Of a stretch of 64,000 nt of DNA, positions 24,240 through 36,065 are shown in pieces. The stretch is from the NCBI GenBank assembly GCA_019188255.1, contig JAETXT010000001.1, positions 1,612,001 to 1,676,000 of the forward strand, read 5' to 3'. A program made the translations under genes and the position numbers. Source of the stretch: Verticillium longisporum. Taxonomy: Eukaryota > Ascomycota > Sordariomycetes > Glomerellales > Plectosphaerellaceae. Every line of letters starts with the position of its first letter. Positions within the stretch are counted from its first letter, which is position 1. The notes under the pieces are model-generated. The model saw nothing but the letters and a program-made list of their open reading frames with translations, was not told where the DNA came from and ran no database searches.

Positions 24240-25050
24240 ATGGCCTCCCCAAACGACGAGGACCCCTTCCTCCAGGTCCAGCAGTATGTCCCCCCCCTGA
24301 CCTGAGCTGACCAGGGGTAGCAGCTCCTTTCGATAGGCACCGTCCAAAGCTAACGACTCCAACCACAGGGACGTTCTCGCACAGCTCGACCACACGCGCC
24401 CTCTCTTCAAGTCCTACCTTCGCATCCGCTCCCTCTCGACAACCGCCTCCTCCCCCGAGCTCGCCGCCGCCCGCACAGACCTCGAGTCGGCCCTCGCCTC
24501 GCTCGCCGAAGACCTCGCCGACCTCGTCGACTCGGTCTCCGCCATCGAAGATGACCCCTCCCAATTCGGCCTCGCCGCGACCGAGGTGACCCGTCGCAAG
24601 CGCCTCGTGCAAGACGTCGGCGCCGAGGTGGCCTCGATGCGCAGCGAGCTCGCCAAGACCCTCGCCTCGAGCGCCTCCCCTGGCGGCGGCGGCGACCTCC
24701 CGGATCCCAACGCCTTCAACCTCGGCGACGACGACGACGCCTACGCCGAGTTTGAGCAGCAGCAGCAGCAGGAGATGATGCGCGAGCAGGACACGCACCT
24801 CGACGGCGTCTTCCAGACGGGCGGCAACCTGCGCCGCCAGGCCGACGACATGGGCCGCGAGCTCGAGGAGCAGCGCGAGATGCTCGACGTCGTCGACACG
24901 GTCGCCGACCGCGTCGGCGGCCGCCTGCAGACGGGCGTCGCCAAGCTGCAGTATGTCGTGCGCAGGAACGAGGACCGCCTGAGCAGCTGCTGCATTGGCG
25001 TGCTCATCCTCGTGCTGTGCATCCTGCTCGTGCTGCTGCTGATCTTGTAA
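24240..25050 (+). CDS. TLG1: Tlg1/syntaxin-6-like Qc-SNARE
   Basis: A target-membrane SNARE of the syntaxin-6/Tlg1 class, which mediates fusion of endosome-derived vesicles with the trans-Golgi. Exons 24240-24283 and 24369-25050 (GTATGT donor, phase 2). The first codons (DEDPFLQVQQDVLAQL) match the syntaxin-6 N-terminal helix. The SNARE motif runs over about residues 155-215 (EQDTHLDGVFQTGGNLRRQA ... VADRVGGRL), and a single C-terminal membrane anchor follows (about 20 residues starting CCIGVLIL). A Gly/Asp-rich linker and a six-Gln stretch precede the SNARE motif. About 241 aa, normal for the family. The name TLG1 is by family; a different syntaxin-6-like paralogue is possible. Confidence 0.85.
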
Positions 25051-25662
25051 GCTGGCGGGCGGGCTGGCCGAGGAGAGATGGGAACCTTGTGGGTGAGGAG
25101 CTGGAGGAAAATGCGGATATCCTGGTGCATTGGTCATGAGACAGCGATTTTTTTATTTTTTTTTGGGTATGGCATGCGTGCTTGGGGCTGCCATTTTGCT
25201 ACTATACGGGATGGAGTTTTGTGTTTCATTTTCATCGTGTTGACGCCAGAAGCGTCAAGCCTTTAGGTACCATTCTGTTTTACACCAATTGACCCCTTTC
25301 AAAACTAACACTCGGAACCCACGTCTTGGAACATCACTTGCGCAACCGACTGATCTTTTGTTCATTCCGATGCTCCATCTTTGCAGACGCCGTCTACCCA
25401 ACTCTCAAGCATCGAGGCGACGCACCCAACAGCCTAGGGTCCGCCTCTCAAGGCCATGCCCCGAAACCCATACATGAATGCCATGCATCCCAAACGCCAG
25501 TCATACACCGGCCGAGGCCGAAAAGAAATTTGTCGGAAGCCGATGAAATCTGACCATCTTGCTGCTACCGGCGATTTATCCCATGCAGTCGTATCTACGC
25601 GGCACGTCTATTCACGCCAGCCAGCCTACTTGAGAGCCCGACCCCGAGCTTCACTGATTCAC
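25051..25662. other. Intergenic, convergent 3' ends
   Basis: 612 bp between the TLG1-like gene (+) and GLE1 (-). A T-rich tract near 25.15 kb is a candidate 3' processing region. No gene seen. Confidence 0.45.
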
Positions 25663-27372
25663 TCAGGCCAGAGCGAGACCCGAATCCCGCTGCAGGACCT
25701 GTCCCAAGACTTGCAGCGCCTGCGCCGTGTGGCTCGTGGCGGGTGCCTTCTTGGGAAACTCGACCAGAGCCGTACGCAGGGCCTCGATGGCCGCGTTGCC
25801 GTAAAACTGCAGAAAACGCGTCTCGTGCCCGTCAATCATGGCCTTGAGCACCGTGTATTGCGTGTTCGAGATGAGGGCCGGAGGCGAGTTGACGATCTTG
25901 GCCATGGCCGTCCAGTAGTGACTCGGCGGGTACGGGTTCTTCTTGGACGCCTTGCTAAAGTCGCGCAGCGATATGGACGCAAAGCCGGCGCCCAGTCCTG
26001 TCATACGGTCCGAGTGTGCCTGTTCTGAGATCCAGCGGCCGTCCTCCCTCCTCCAGCCGACCGCCAGGCGACCCGCCTCGGTTCGATCGTTGCCGCGAGC
26101 GCCGAAAAGCACGGGGCAAGCGACCCGGAACTTGGCGATCAGAATGTCGATCATGGACTTGCCGCGCCAGTGAAAGTCGGGATTCGAGAACAGATGCGCT
26201 GCCACGATGCCAATGGGCTCCGCCGATTTCGGGTTGGCGCCGACCTCGCTCGCAAACTGGTGAATCATGGCCTTTGACAAGTGGCTCAGGAGGTAGATGA
26301 ATACGGCTGGCAGCTGCGGGCCATTGTGCACTGCACCCTCAACGGGGTCTCGTGAATCGGCCACGAAAATCGATCCGTCGACCAGATAACTCGGCACCGA
26401 GCCGTCGAGCGACTCTTTCAAGGTTGCGACGATTGTGTTGATCTGCAGCTCGCAGGTTAGCTTTAAAACGCGAGAAGACTGGTGCTTGTGGCCTGCTGTA
26501 CTCACCGGCTTCGCGTTGGCGCCCTTGCCGGCTGTGAGCTGACCCATTGCCTTGCGTGCTTGACGACGCATGTCTCCGAGTTTACCCTTCAGGGGCGAGC
26601 CAGCAACTTTGGACTGTTTGTCAAGCTCTTTGCGGAGCTTCTTCAGCTCCTGATGAATTTGTGCGTATCGGTCCGAGGTGGAAAGACCTGCCACAGCAGG
26701 TGCAGCTGCGTTGGCGACCGCCGCCGGCGCCGCCGCAGCAGCTTGGGCGCCATTGAGTTGCGGCGTCGCTCCAGGAGCGGGAGTCGTTTGTGCTGGCTTC
26801 TGCACAGGCGCAAAGGGTGAAGGCGTCTTGAGCAAGCCCGTCTGAGGTGTCGTCGTCGGTGCTGGCTGTGTCGTGGCTGCCGGCGACTCTTCCTTCTTCA
26901 CGACGGCATCGGCACCGTTGACCGCCGGTGCAGCTGGCGGCTTGACCGCTGGCGGTGGTTGCGGTTTCGGCTGAGGCGGAAGCTCTGGAACCTTTTGGGC
27001 TTGCAAGTCGCGCAGCTTTTGTTGCTCTGCCCGTACCCTCTCCTCCTCCTTCAGCCTCTCCTGCTCTCTCAGCTGCAGCGCCCTGAGCCGCTGTGCTTCC
27101 TCGGCGATCCGACGTCGGTCGTCCTCTGCGCGGCGCTGCTCTTCCTGCAGTTGGTGGAGCTTGCCGATTCGAAGGGCATTCAGCCTCACCCGCTCATGCT
27201 CGAGTCTGGCATTCTCGAGGGCCTCACGATGGCTCAGTTCGGAATTGCGGTCCTCGTTCAGGTAATCGGAAAAGGAGTGTCGTTCGGGACTCGACCGGAT
27301 GGGGCTGCCATAGTTCCTCTTTGCCGTAGCAGCAGCAGCGGCAGCAGGGGAGGGCGAGCCGCGAGCCGCCAT
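25663..27372 (-). CDS. GLE1: GLE1, nuclear pore mRNA-export factor
   Basis: Gle1 sits on the cytoplasmic face of the nuclear pore and, with inositol hexakisphosphate, activates the helicase Dbp5 for mRNA export. Its coiled coil is visible at about residues 45-130 (long Glu/Arg/Gln-rich helix, for example LHQLQEEQRRAEDDRRRI). A Pro/Ala-rich linker follows, then the C-terminal GLE1 fold with INTIVATLKESLDGS, AVFIYLLSHLSKAMIHQFA and GLGAGFASISLRDFSK. A 63-nt intron (26443-26505, GTGAGT donor, CTAAC branch, CTGCAG acceptor) is a multiple of three and contains no stop, so an unspliced reading adds 21 false residues. The spliced protein is about 548 aa. The start at 27372 gives an Ala-rich N-terminus; nothing better lies nearby. 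The gene diverges from SSD1. Confidence 0.9.
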   Translation of the reverse strand: MAARGSPSPAAAAAATAKRNYGSPIRSSPERHSFSDYLNEDRNSELSHREALENARLEHERVRLNALRIGKLHQLQEEQRRAEDDRRRIAEEAQRLRALQLREQERLKEEERVRAEQQKLRDLQAQKVPELPPQPKPQPPPAVKPPAAPAVNGADAVVKKEESPAATTQPAPTTTPQTGLLKTPSPFAPVQKPAQTTPAPGATPQLNGAQAAAAAPAAVANAAAPAVAGLSTSDRYAQIHQELKKLRKELDKQSKVAGSPLKGKLGDMRRQARKAMGQLTAGKGANAKPVSTAGHKHQSSRVLKLTCELQINTIVATLKESLDGSVPSYLVDGSIFVADSRDPVEGAVHNGPQLPAVFIYLLSHLSKAMIHQFASEVGANPKSAEPIGIVAAHLFSNPDFHWRGKSMIDILIAKFRVACPVLFGARGNDRTEAGRLAVGWRREDGRWISEQAHSDRMTGLGAGFASISLRDFSKASKKNPYPPSHYWTAMAKIVNSPPALISNTQYTVLKAMIDGHETRFLQFYGNAAIEALRTALVEFPKKAPATSHTAQALQVLGQVLQRDSGLALA

Positions 27373-29261
27373 GGTCCAGGACTAGAAAGCGTCCTACAAC
27401 ATCTGGGGGGGGGATCGCGGCAGGAAGGCGCGTACGCGATTGAGCAAAGTGTGCAAGGCGCGCCGCCGGGGTCGTATCTTCAAAAGGGTGAAGGAGCGGA
27501 GGGGGGGGTAAAAGAAGGCTAAAGGGCAAAGGGGGGGATTGACACAGGCCAAGGTCTGACGATGGTGTTGTGAAGCAAACCGAGGGTCCGTGGTCTTGGG
27601 CGGTCGAGGCTTGTAGTCGAACCTTTGGCGATGGGGGAGAGATCTGAGAGGGGTGCAAGGGGGTCAGAAAGCCGTGTCAAGGCGCGCTCTGATGCAACCA
27701 TTCGCGGCACTAGACACGGAGGTGCAAAAGTGCAGAGCGGGTCCAGAGGAAGGGGGGGTGACGAAGGGGGTGAAATGGGGGGTGAGCTGTCGGCTGGCAG
27801 TGGTGGGGTTTCCTCGTCTCGGGCAGTCAATGTGGCAACAGCTTTTTGGAGGTTAACAGAGCATTGTGCCGCCGTTGACTCAGTCGAACATGGAAAGTCT
27901 CGTTTGTGCGCCTTATAGTGAGTACATTATGCTTGCCGATTCGATTGCCCTCCCCTTCCCCCTTCTCATGTTACTGTCTGCCATTGTTTTTGCGAGATGA
28001 GAGCCAGTACATGGTACCAAACGTTGATTCGACCAGCCAATCTTCTGCTGGTACATGTACGACGTCGAGCCTCATGGCTGATGATGCCCGATCAGGCCAG
28101 CGAGCGCTGCACCTAGGGACTTGGGACAGCACGCCGGGCGGTCAGTGGCGGCAGTCCCACTTGGGGCCTCGGGAGGGCTACCAGGTAGTGCGCCCCCGTA
28201 AGCTCTGGGTCGAATCAACAGCCCCAGGCAGGGAAGGGGGCGATCCAGTCTCGCCCCCAAGGCCCATATATCCCCCCAATCCGGTTCAGAGCACCGGGTG
28301 GGCTCGACACAGGGGTGGAGCTGTTGGTGGAACACGGGATGCCCTGTGCTTTCCTTCCAGCCTGGCAAGCGTGGCCGTTGCTGCTGGGTGGCAGGCTGTT
28401 GCCGTTCTGTTGCTGTAGCTGGCTGTCCCTGCCCATGTACGGTAGGTCCCCAGGAAGGCAGTAGGTTCTGGTGGGTAGGCCGGTGGGCAGGTGCTGCCCG
28501 GTCAATGAATGTGCTCGGGCCAGGCTTGGTGGGCTGTTGCTCTCCCCTTCTTCCTCTTTTTGGCGGCCCTAGCCCGCCCAGGTGCCAGTCGCCAGTCGCC
28601 CAGTTGGACCTGGTCTGGGCTGTTGCTGGCCTAACCCCAACTTCCCCCCCCCCCCCCCTGCAGCAACCACGACCACATCCAAACCTTCCCTCCACCTTGT
28701 CTTTGCTGCCACCCTCGTGTTCGCCCTCACAATCCACCACCCACGATCGCAGCGTCCATCCTGCTTCCACACAGCTCTCTCCCGGTCTCTCCAAGAGAGG
28801 GCCATCCATCCTTCTCCATCATCCATCTGACCCTCTCTACGAACCTCCCCCTCACAAAATCCACCTACCCATCTTGTTGTGTCTCTCCACGCTCCTTGCT
28901 CTGACTGCAGAGCTCCAGCTCGTTCCCTACCTACCTACATTGGACCTCCCGCCATACCCGACAGACCACGCAAGATTGGACAAACACAAACTCACAAGTT
29001 GCCGTACATCCATCTACACCCTCCTTGGATCCCCCCTCCCCTCCACCGCTTCGTGTGCACGAGTACACACTCATCACACTCCTCCACCGTCCTCAGACAT
29101 TCCAACCCATACGTCGAGATAAATTCGACGACCGACATCTTCCAACAAGACCACATACAACCCACACGCCTGCAATCCCATCCCCACTGCCAACCAGCAA
29201 GGATAACCCTGACGACTACCAACACGCGCACACGACGTGCAAATCCTGCGCCGTATCCAAC
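27373..29261. promoter_or_regulatory. 1.9 kb shared upstream region, GLE1 / SSD1
   Basis: Divergent spacer that should hold both promoters and a long SSD1 leader. The SSD1 side is very pyrimidine-rich. A good 3' splice site lies at 28631-28663 (see separate entry). An open frame in phase with SSD1 reaches up to an ATG at 29025, so an N-terminal extension cannot be excluded. I see no independent gene. Confidence 0.5.
28631..28663 (+). promoter_or_regulatory. Probable 5'-UTR intron acceptor of SSD1
   Basis: CTAAC branch site (28631-28635), a run of 15 C (28644-28658) and TGCAG make a complete fungal 3' splice site about 600 bases upstream of the SSD1 start. Possible donors are GTAAGC at 28198 or a GTAGGT near 28441. 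No coding sense is needed, so this would be a leader intron. Confidence 0.5.
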
Positions 29262-32200
29262 ATGGACCAGCAGCAGCAACAGCAGCAACCCCAGCAGCCG
29301 GCCCAGGCACAGGCACAGGCGCCGCCGACAGGTGGTGTCCACGGCCCTGCTGGGCGTAGGCTTCACATTGCGCACCGCAGAAGCCCTTCGGAGCTGACGC
29401 CGCTGGTGAGCATGTTCCAAAACCCTGGCAGTAAGTGATGCCCTTGTTCCTTGATTTATCCGTTGATGACGGGCGGCTGTATCCTCGCCAGTCGTCATGC
29501 GTCATCCGACGGCCCCGAATCACCCCTCCATGTGTTTCGGTGTACCACTTCTCGAGTAGCACATGCTGACTGTACCTACAATTCTGCAGTGGAACAACTC
29601 GCTATCCAGCAGCAGATCGAGCTTCTGCAGCAGCAGCAGCAGCAGATCCAAGCTACCCAGCAACAATACATGAACATGGGGATGATCCCCCGAACCAACA
29701 ACTCGGCCCCGGTGGTGCTTTCAATCCCTTGCAGCCAGCCATGCCCGGCATGAACCACCAGAATGCCTTCCAGTTCCCTCAACAGATCCCTCAGCAGAAT
29801 CTGGCTCCTCCCACCCAGCCCATGGCCCACCGCCGCAACCAGTCGGCCCTCCCCAACATGGGCATGGGACCACCTCCCGCTCCCTCCTCTGGTGCCTCCG
29901 GCTCTGCCTTTGGTAGTTTCGAGAACCAGGGCGCCCAGGGTCGTGAGAATGCCGGCGCCAGCCGCGGCCGCGGCGGTGGCGCTGGCGGCGGTGGCCATCA
30001 GCGTAGACACTCTTTGGCGCTCGCAGACGCGAAGAAGGCTGCAGACATCGCTCAACAGAAGCGTACAACATCCGGCTTCCAGTTCCCCGGCCCCAATGCC
30101 GCTCCTGAGAATGGCGCCGAAGGCACGAGCGCCCCAGCTCAGCCCGAGATTGCTCAGGGCTCCTCTGGTGCCGGTCGTGGTCGCGGAGGCCACGGTCGTA
30201 GCCAGAGCATGGCTGTCGGCGCCACCGGCCGTGGAGGCGGTGCTGGCCGCGGTGGTGCCCTAAACTTCACCCCCGACGCGGCTGGCCAGTCCAACGATTT
30301 CCAGCGCCGCGGCAGCGCTACCGGCGGGCATGCCAGGACTGGATCCCGCAACTTTGAGGGCAACTGGCGCAACCAGAGCCAGACCCAGGACCAGGCCGGA
30401 GCCCAGGGCGGCCAGCAGGGCTTCCAGCCCGGCCACCGCTCCCGTGGCTCTGTCAACCAGTCCATTTCCAACTTCCAATTCCCCAGCAGGGCCAGATGAT
30501 GCAGATGCCGGGTCAGATCATGCCCTTCCAGATGTATCCCGGACAGGCTCTCAACCCCATGCAGATCAACCAGCTCCAAGCTTTGCAGGCGGCTCAGATG
30601 GGCGGTCAGCAATTTGTTGGTCTCCAGGGAAGCCAGCATGCCGGCCAGATGGGCGGCAACCAGAACCAGCAGCAACAGAGGAAGACCCTCTTCACTCCTT
30701 ATCTCCCCCAGGCCACCCTGCCTGCGCTCCTCGGCGACGGCCAGCTTGTGTCTGGCATCCTTCGTGTCAACAAGAAGAACCGTAGCGACGCCTACGTTTC
30801 CACCCAGGATGGCCTGCTCGATGCCGACATCTTCATCTGCGGCAGCAAGGACCGCAACCGTGCCTTGGAGGGCGACCTCGTTGCCGTTGAGCTCCTCGAC
30901 GTTGACGAGGTTTGGTCGCAGAAGCGCGAAAAGGAAGAAAAGAAGAAGCGCAAGGATATCACCGACACCCGCTCGGGATCCACCAACCAGGGACAGAACC
31001 AGTCCTCCAACAATGCCGACGACAGCACCCCCGCCGAGGGCGGTCTTCGCCGTCGTGGCAGTCTCCGCCAGCGTCCCACGCAGAAGAAGAATGACGACGT
31101 GGAAGTCGAGGGCCAGAGCCTGCTCCTTGTCGAGGAGGAGGAGATCAGCGATGACCATAAGCCTCTTTATGCTGGCCACATTGTTGCCGTCGTTGAGCGT
31201 GTTGCCGGCCAGATGTTCTCTGGTACACTAGGTCTCCTCCGACCCAGCAGCCAGGCCACCAAGGAGAAGCAGGAGGCCGAGCGTGCTGCCAGGGATGGCG
31301 GTAACAATCGCCACAACGACAACCGCCAGCATGATAAGCCCAAGATTGTCTGGTTCAAGCCGACAGACAAGCGTGTTCCTCTCATTGCCATTCCTACCGA
31401 GCAAGCCCCACGCGACTTTGTCGAGAAGCACCAGGATTATGCCGATAGGATCTTTGTGGCTTGCATAAAGCGCTGGCCCATCACCTCTCTGCACCCCTTC
31501 GGTACCCTTGTCGAGCAGCTCGGCCGCATGGGTGACCTGAAGGTCGAGACGGATGCTCTTCTTCGCGACAACAACTTTGCTTCTGATGAATTCTCCGAGG
31601 CTGTTCTGCGCAGCATCGGCCTGCAGGACTGGTCCCTCGAGAAGGAGGAGGAGACTGCCCTTGCCGAGCGTCGTGACTTCCGCGACGAGAAGGTCATCAC
31701 ACTCGACCTCGACGGCTCTGTCGAGCTTGGCAATGCCATTCACATCAAGACCCAGCCTGATGGCAAGATTGACATTGCCGTCCACGTGCCCGACGTCACC
31801 CACTTCGTCAAGGCTAACTCTCTCGTCGACCGCGAGGCTAAGAAGCGCGGCACTGCTGTGCACTTGGTCAACCGCACCTGCGCCCTGCTCCCTCCTAAGA
31901 TTAGTGGAGAGGTGTGCTCCCTTGCGCCTGGTGAGGAGCGCCTGGCCGTCAGTGTCCTCTTCCGTGTCAACCCTCACAACGGATCCGTCGCTGAAGGTGA
32001 CACCTGGGTTGGCAAGAGTATCATCAAGAGCACTGGCAAGATCTCCGTCCAGGAAATTGACGCGGCCCTTGGCGGCCAAGCTGACTGGACCCACGAGTCT
32101 GTCCAGCTCAAGGATGTGCAAATCCTCAATGCTGTCGCCGAGAAATTCCGTGAGGCCCGTCTCGGTGCCGGCGGCGAGCCCATCGCCCCACTCCGCCTGC

Positions 32201-33584
32201 TCCAGCAGCTCGATGACGAGAACATCCCCATCAAGCACAACATTTTCGATTCATCCGCTGCCACCGAGCTCGTCGAGGAGCTCATGCACAAGGCCAACAC
32301 CTACGTCGCTCAGCGCATCGCCCAGGGTCTGCCCGAGAAGGCTCTTCTTCGTCGCCAGGCTGCCCCCAACCCTCGCCGTCTGCAGACTTTCTCTGACCGC
32401 ATGAACGCTCTGAAGTATGACGTTGATGTGTCCAGCAGCGGTGCCCTGCAGAACAGCCTGTTCAAGGTCGATGACCAAGACATTCGCAAGGGTATGGAGA
32501 CACTTGTCTCCAAGTCGATGCAGCGTGCCAAGTACTTCATCGCTGGCAAGACGAACAAGCAGCTGTGGCCGCACTACGCTCTTAACACGCCCCTTTACAC
32601 TCACTTCACTTGCCCCACTCGTCGCTACGCCGATATCATTGTTCACCGCCAGCTTGAGGCTGTCCTGTCTGAGGGCAAGATTGAGTACACTGAAGATCTT
32701 GAGAACCTTGTCAAGACCATTGAGTCATGCAACACCAAGAAGGACTCGGCGCAGAACGCTCAGGAGCAGAGCATTCACATTGAGTCTTGCCGCGATATGG
32801 ACAAGAAGCGTCAGGAGGTCAACGGCGATCTCATTACTGAGGGTATCGTTATTTGCGTTTATGAGTCGGCCTTCGACGTGCTCATTCCTGAGTGGGGCTT
32901 TGAGAAGCGTGTGCATTGCGACCAGCTGCCTCTCAAGAAGGCCGAGTTCCGAAAGGAGAAGCGCGTTTTGGAGCTGTACTGGGAGAAGGGTGTGCCCAGC
33001 TCGGCGTACGTGCCCGAGGATGAGCGTCCCAAGGCAGCGGCTTCACAGCGCGTTACGAACGCACGCGCCGCGGCTCGTCAGGCCGAGGAAGCGGACCGCG
33101 CCCGCAAGGAGCGCGAGGAGGCGGCGCGCAAGCAGACGGAGACTGGCACCATCTCTACGGATGATGTCGATGCCCTTTTCGATGATGACGAGGACAACGC
33201 GTCGGATATAACTGAGGCCATGGCCGGTGCGTCTCTCGCGGAACGGCCCACACAGAGCGTCCCAGGCTCGCCGACTCGCACGTCGTCCAACGCCAAGGGC
33301 CTGCAGAGGACCCGATCGGACTCGAAGGTGCCCGTCTCGGAGGCGCCGGAGACGCGCCTGTCGAACAAGGAGAAGTACCTCAGCCTGTTCAAGCTGCGTG
33401 AGGAAGGCGGCGAGTACATTCAGGACGTGACCGAGATGACGCGCGTGCCGGTGATTCTCAAGACGGATCTTACCAAGAGCCCTCCGTAAGTTGATTCCCT
33501 ATTCCTCCTGATGACGACGGAAACCATTTCTAACCTAGAAACAGTTGCTTGACCATCCGTTCCCTCAACCCTTACGCCCTGTGA
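29262..33584 (+). CDS. SSD1: SSD1, RNase II-like mRNA-binding translational repressor
   Basis: Ssd1/Sts5 binds mRNAs for cell-wall proteins and represses or localises their translation; fungal relatives affect wall integrity and polarity. Exons 29262-29430, 29590-33485 and 33545-33584. The last 40-nt exon, after a 59-nt intron with a CTAAC branch, adds the conserved tail CLTIRSLNPYAL; reading through the intron would end the protein two residues early. The N-terminus is a Gln- and Gly/Arg-rich low-complexity region with RRHSLA-type kinase sites. Cold-shock domains start around RKTLFTPYLPQ, and the RNB domain follows with VAVHVPDVTHFV and HFTCPTRRYADIIVHRQL. The usual catalytic DLDDA is replaced (LDLDGSVELGNA), so it should be a dead nuclease, as known for the family. 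Frame breaks at the C runs 29687-29691 and 30481-30484 each need one extra base; both repaired joins restore conserved Gln-rich text. Confidence 0.92.
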
Positions 33585-36065
33585 AAAGGATCTGGGTCAG
33601 ACGGCGCGAGAGTGGAAAGTGGAGGGGAGCAGTGGGGAAGATGAGACGAAACGAGCAAGAGGAAGATGATGGGCTTCACAAGGATAGTATATGAATTATC
33701 TGGAAAGGCCACACAGGGTGTCCGGGCATGTATGTATGTATGTGCTTGGGAGCGAATGGGGGGGGGGACGTCGAAGAATTCGTCTGTCCCGAAGCGAAAA
33801 GTGGCGCAGAAAATGCGTGCCACACTGGAGAGAGCGGACAGCATCAGATAAGACAGTCAAGAATGCGTTGATGCGGTTGCTTTTGCATTTGCATTTGCTT
33901 TGCCCTGTGATTCTAACTTTGGTCTGGCTGATGCATTGCTACTTGATGATGTGCAGGTGTACAGTTCCAGGGCAGTCAAGAGAAGAGGACGCGGAAGAGG
34001 ACGCGGCAGCATGACAAGAGACGAGTCGGTAATACAACTGTTGTAGGGGTCGAGTCGCGAATCGTGACAGACATGACAGGGACAGCGGGACGTGGACTGG
34101 CCGTGAGGGGATCTGCGTTTCACCGGACAGACAGGCTGGGCGGTAGCCGGTTTGGGACTGAAGCGGAAGTGGTGATGAGAGGGGCACATTGATGCTTGTG
34201 CAGAGTGTGATATTGGGAGGGGGGCTCTTTGACTTTTTTTTTAATCAAAAAAAATGGTAACGAGATGGGATGAGATGCTACCTACCTAGGCAAGGTGCTC
34301 GATGATGATGATCCTCGCTGTCAGGTCAGGCCAGGGGGGGCAGGCGGGCGGTTGGAGCCCAAGACGGAGAGCAGGCGGGCAAGACAAGACAGGCTTGGTA
34401 CTGTGCATGGTAGTTCAGTCGGCTGAAGTGACCCCTGGCGGGGATTTGCTGCCAGGATTCCCCAAATCAGGCCATTCTCCCTCTCGCGGTTTTGAAGGCG
34501 AAGAGGCGCACACATCTGGCGAGCGTCGCAGGAGGGCGATCGTACAGGGCGACGGACGGCGGTTGCAGTGCTCAGAAGGTGCTAGCCGTGGTAGGGCGCT
34601 GGGCCGCTGGCGTGCTGGGCAGGAGGTCGGGGTGCAGGAGTTGATATGCAGGAGGCGTGTACATGGTGCAGCTGCTCTGTGGGGTTCTTAGTGGGAGCGC
34701 TATGGGGAAGTGCCTTGCCTCTGCCTTAGGTGCCAAGGGTGCCTACCTCCTAGGAGGAGGGCACAGCACCAAGAGCACATGATGAGACCTTGATACTGAC
34801 AGGAGGCGCTGTGGCGGCGCGCTTGGCAGCCCAGACAGCTACCCATCTGGAAAGAGCTTTGCAGCTCAGCCAGCAGCTGTGGGGCCCAGGAAGGGGGTCG
34901 TGCCTTGCGACTGTTGCACCATAATGCCGTGTGTCAGGACCGTTTCGGCGGACGGCCTGTGGGCGACCCGGGCGCAGAATGCTGCACGGCGCGCTCCACC
35001 TCGAGCCGGACTGGCAGGGGTGGAAGGGGCGGACCCTGGCCGGGACCAGAAACACCTTCCTTCCATCCCCGTGATTTTCGCGTTCGTAGCCTCGCAGCTT
35101 CCCTTTTGCCGTCCCATCGTCGCTTCCCTGTCGCTGTCCCTCGCACCTTCCATGCCGGCCCGAGCTATCGATTTGGGTTGCGTCGGGCGTTTGTGCACCT
35201 CCGATTGGGTACGCTTGTTTGAGCCTTCCTGCCAAACGCGCATGCCATCTGAACTCTGCGCGTGGCCTTCTTGCCGTCTCGCCATGTTTGCCCCTCTGGA
35301 TGTCTCTCTCTCTCTCTCTCTGTCTCTATCCCGCTCTCTCAACTCTGTGAACCCTGTATACTCATATCCATACCCATACCCTGCTTCGTCTGAAGCTTGA
35401 CCTCTCCCCCTTCTGCCCCTTGGCCCCCTTGCCAAGGCCATGGTCGAGCGGTTGTGCGTTCGAGCGCTGATGCTACCTCGTCGTCTCCAAGCCGACGGAA
35501 CGCTGGCATGCCGCTTGGTTGTACCTCGCAAGCTCTCACCGGAGCCCCCATCTCCCAGCGGAAGCGCGGCAAACCTGCCAGAGATCCAACAGATCCCTCG
35601 AGATCCCGGGAGCACGCCCCCATGCTCTTGACATGTCCCCTCCCATGGCGGAATGTTTGGGCTGTGCTCCATCAACCTCTATTTGTTGTCCCCGTTTCCC
35701 ACGCTTCTCCGAGTTTCAGTCCTTCTTCTCTCTCTCTCTCTCCTCATCCCGCTCTTCAGTTCTCCGCCGTTCACTCAACAACCAAAAGCGCTGGTCTGCT
35801 GCTTCGTTTACGTTTACTTCGTTTCACTCTCTATAGCCAACAAAAAGTCAGGGACTTTTTTTTATTCATCTAGTTCGGGATCTACTGTCATTCACTCTGG
35901 TACTTCCTTCACTATTCTTTAATACCCCTCCTCAACGACTACATCGATCATACCGGTTCAGACAGCAGCGCTGGTCTCAGACTCAACGACGATTCATCAT
36001 ATAACAGAAAGAGACGCAAGGACAACAGAACGACAACTCCGTCATCAGCACCATACCTCATCAAC
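33585..36065. other. 2.5 kb intergenic, SSD1 3' end and RDS1 promoter
   Basis: No gene seen. The distal half is strongly pyrimidine-rich towards the RDS1-like start, with (TC)n tracts at 35302-35322 and near 35727-35744, a pattern common in long leaders of highly expressed fungal genes. A CTACCTACCTAGG motif lies at 34278. Confidence 0.5.
35302..35322. repeat. (TC)n microsatellite
   Basis: About ten TC dinucleotides upstream of the RDS1-like gene. Confidence 0.85.

Noticed and set aside
28298..29122. 274-codon plus-strand frame upstream of SSD1
   Set aside because: Simple-composition translation of the pyrimidine-rich leader; it crosses the likely leader intron.
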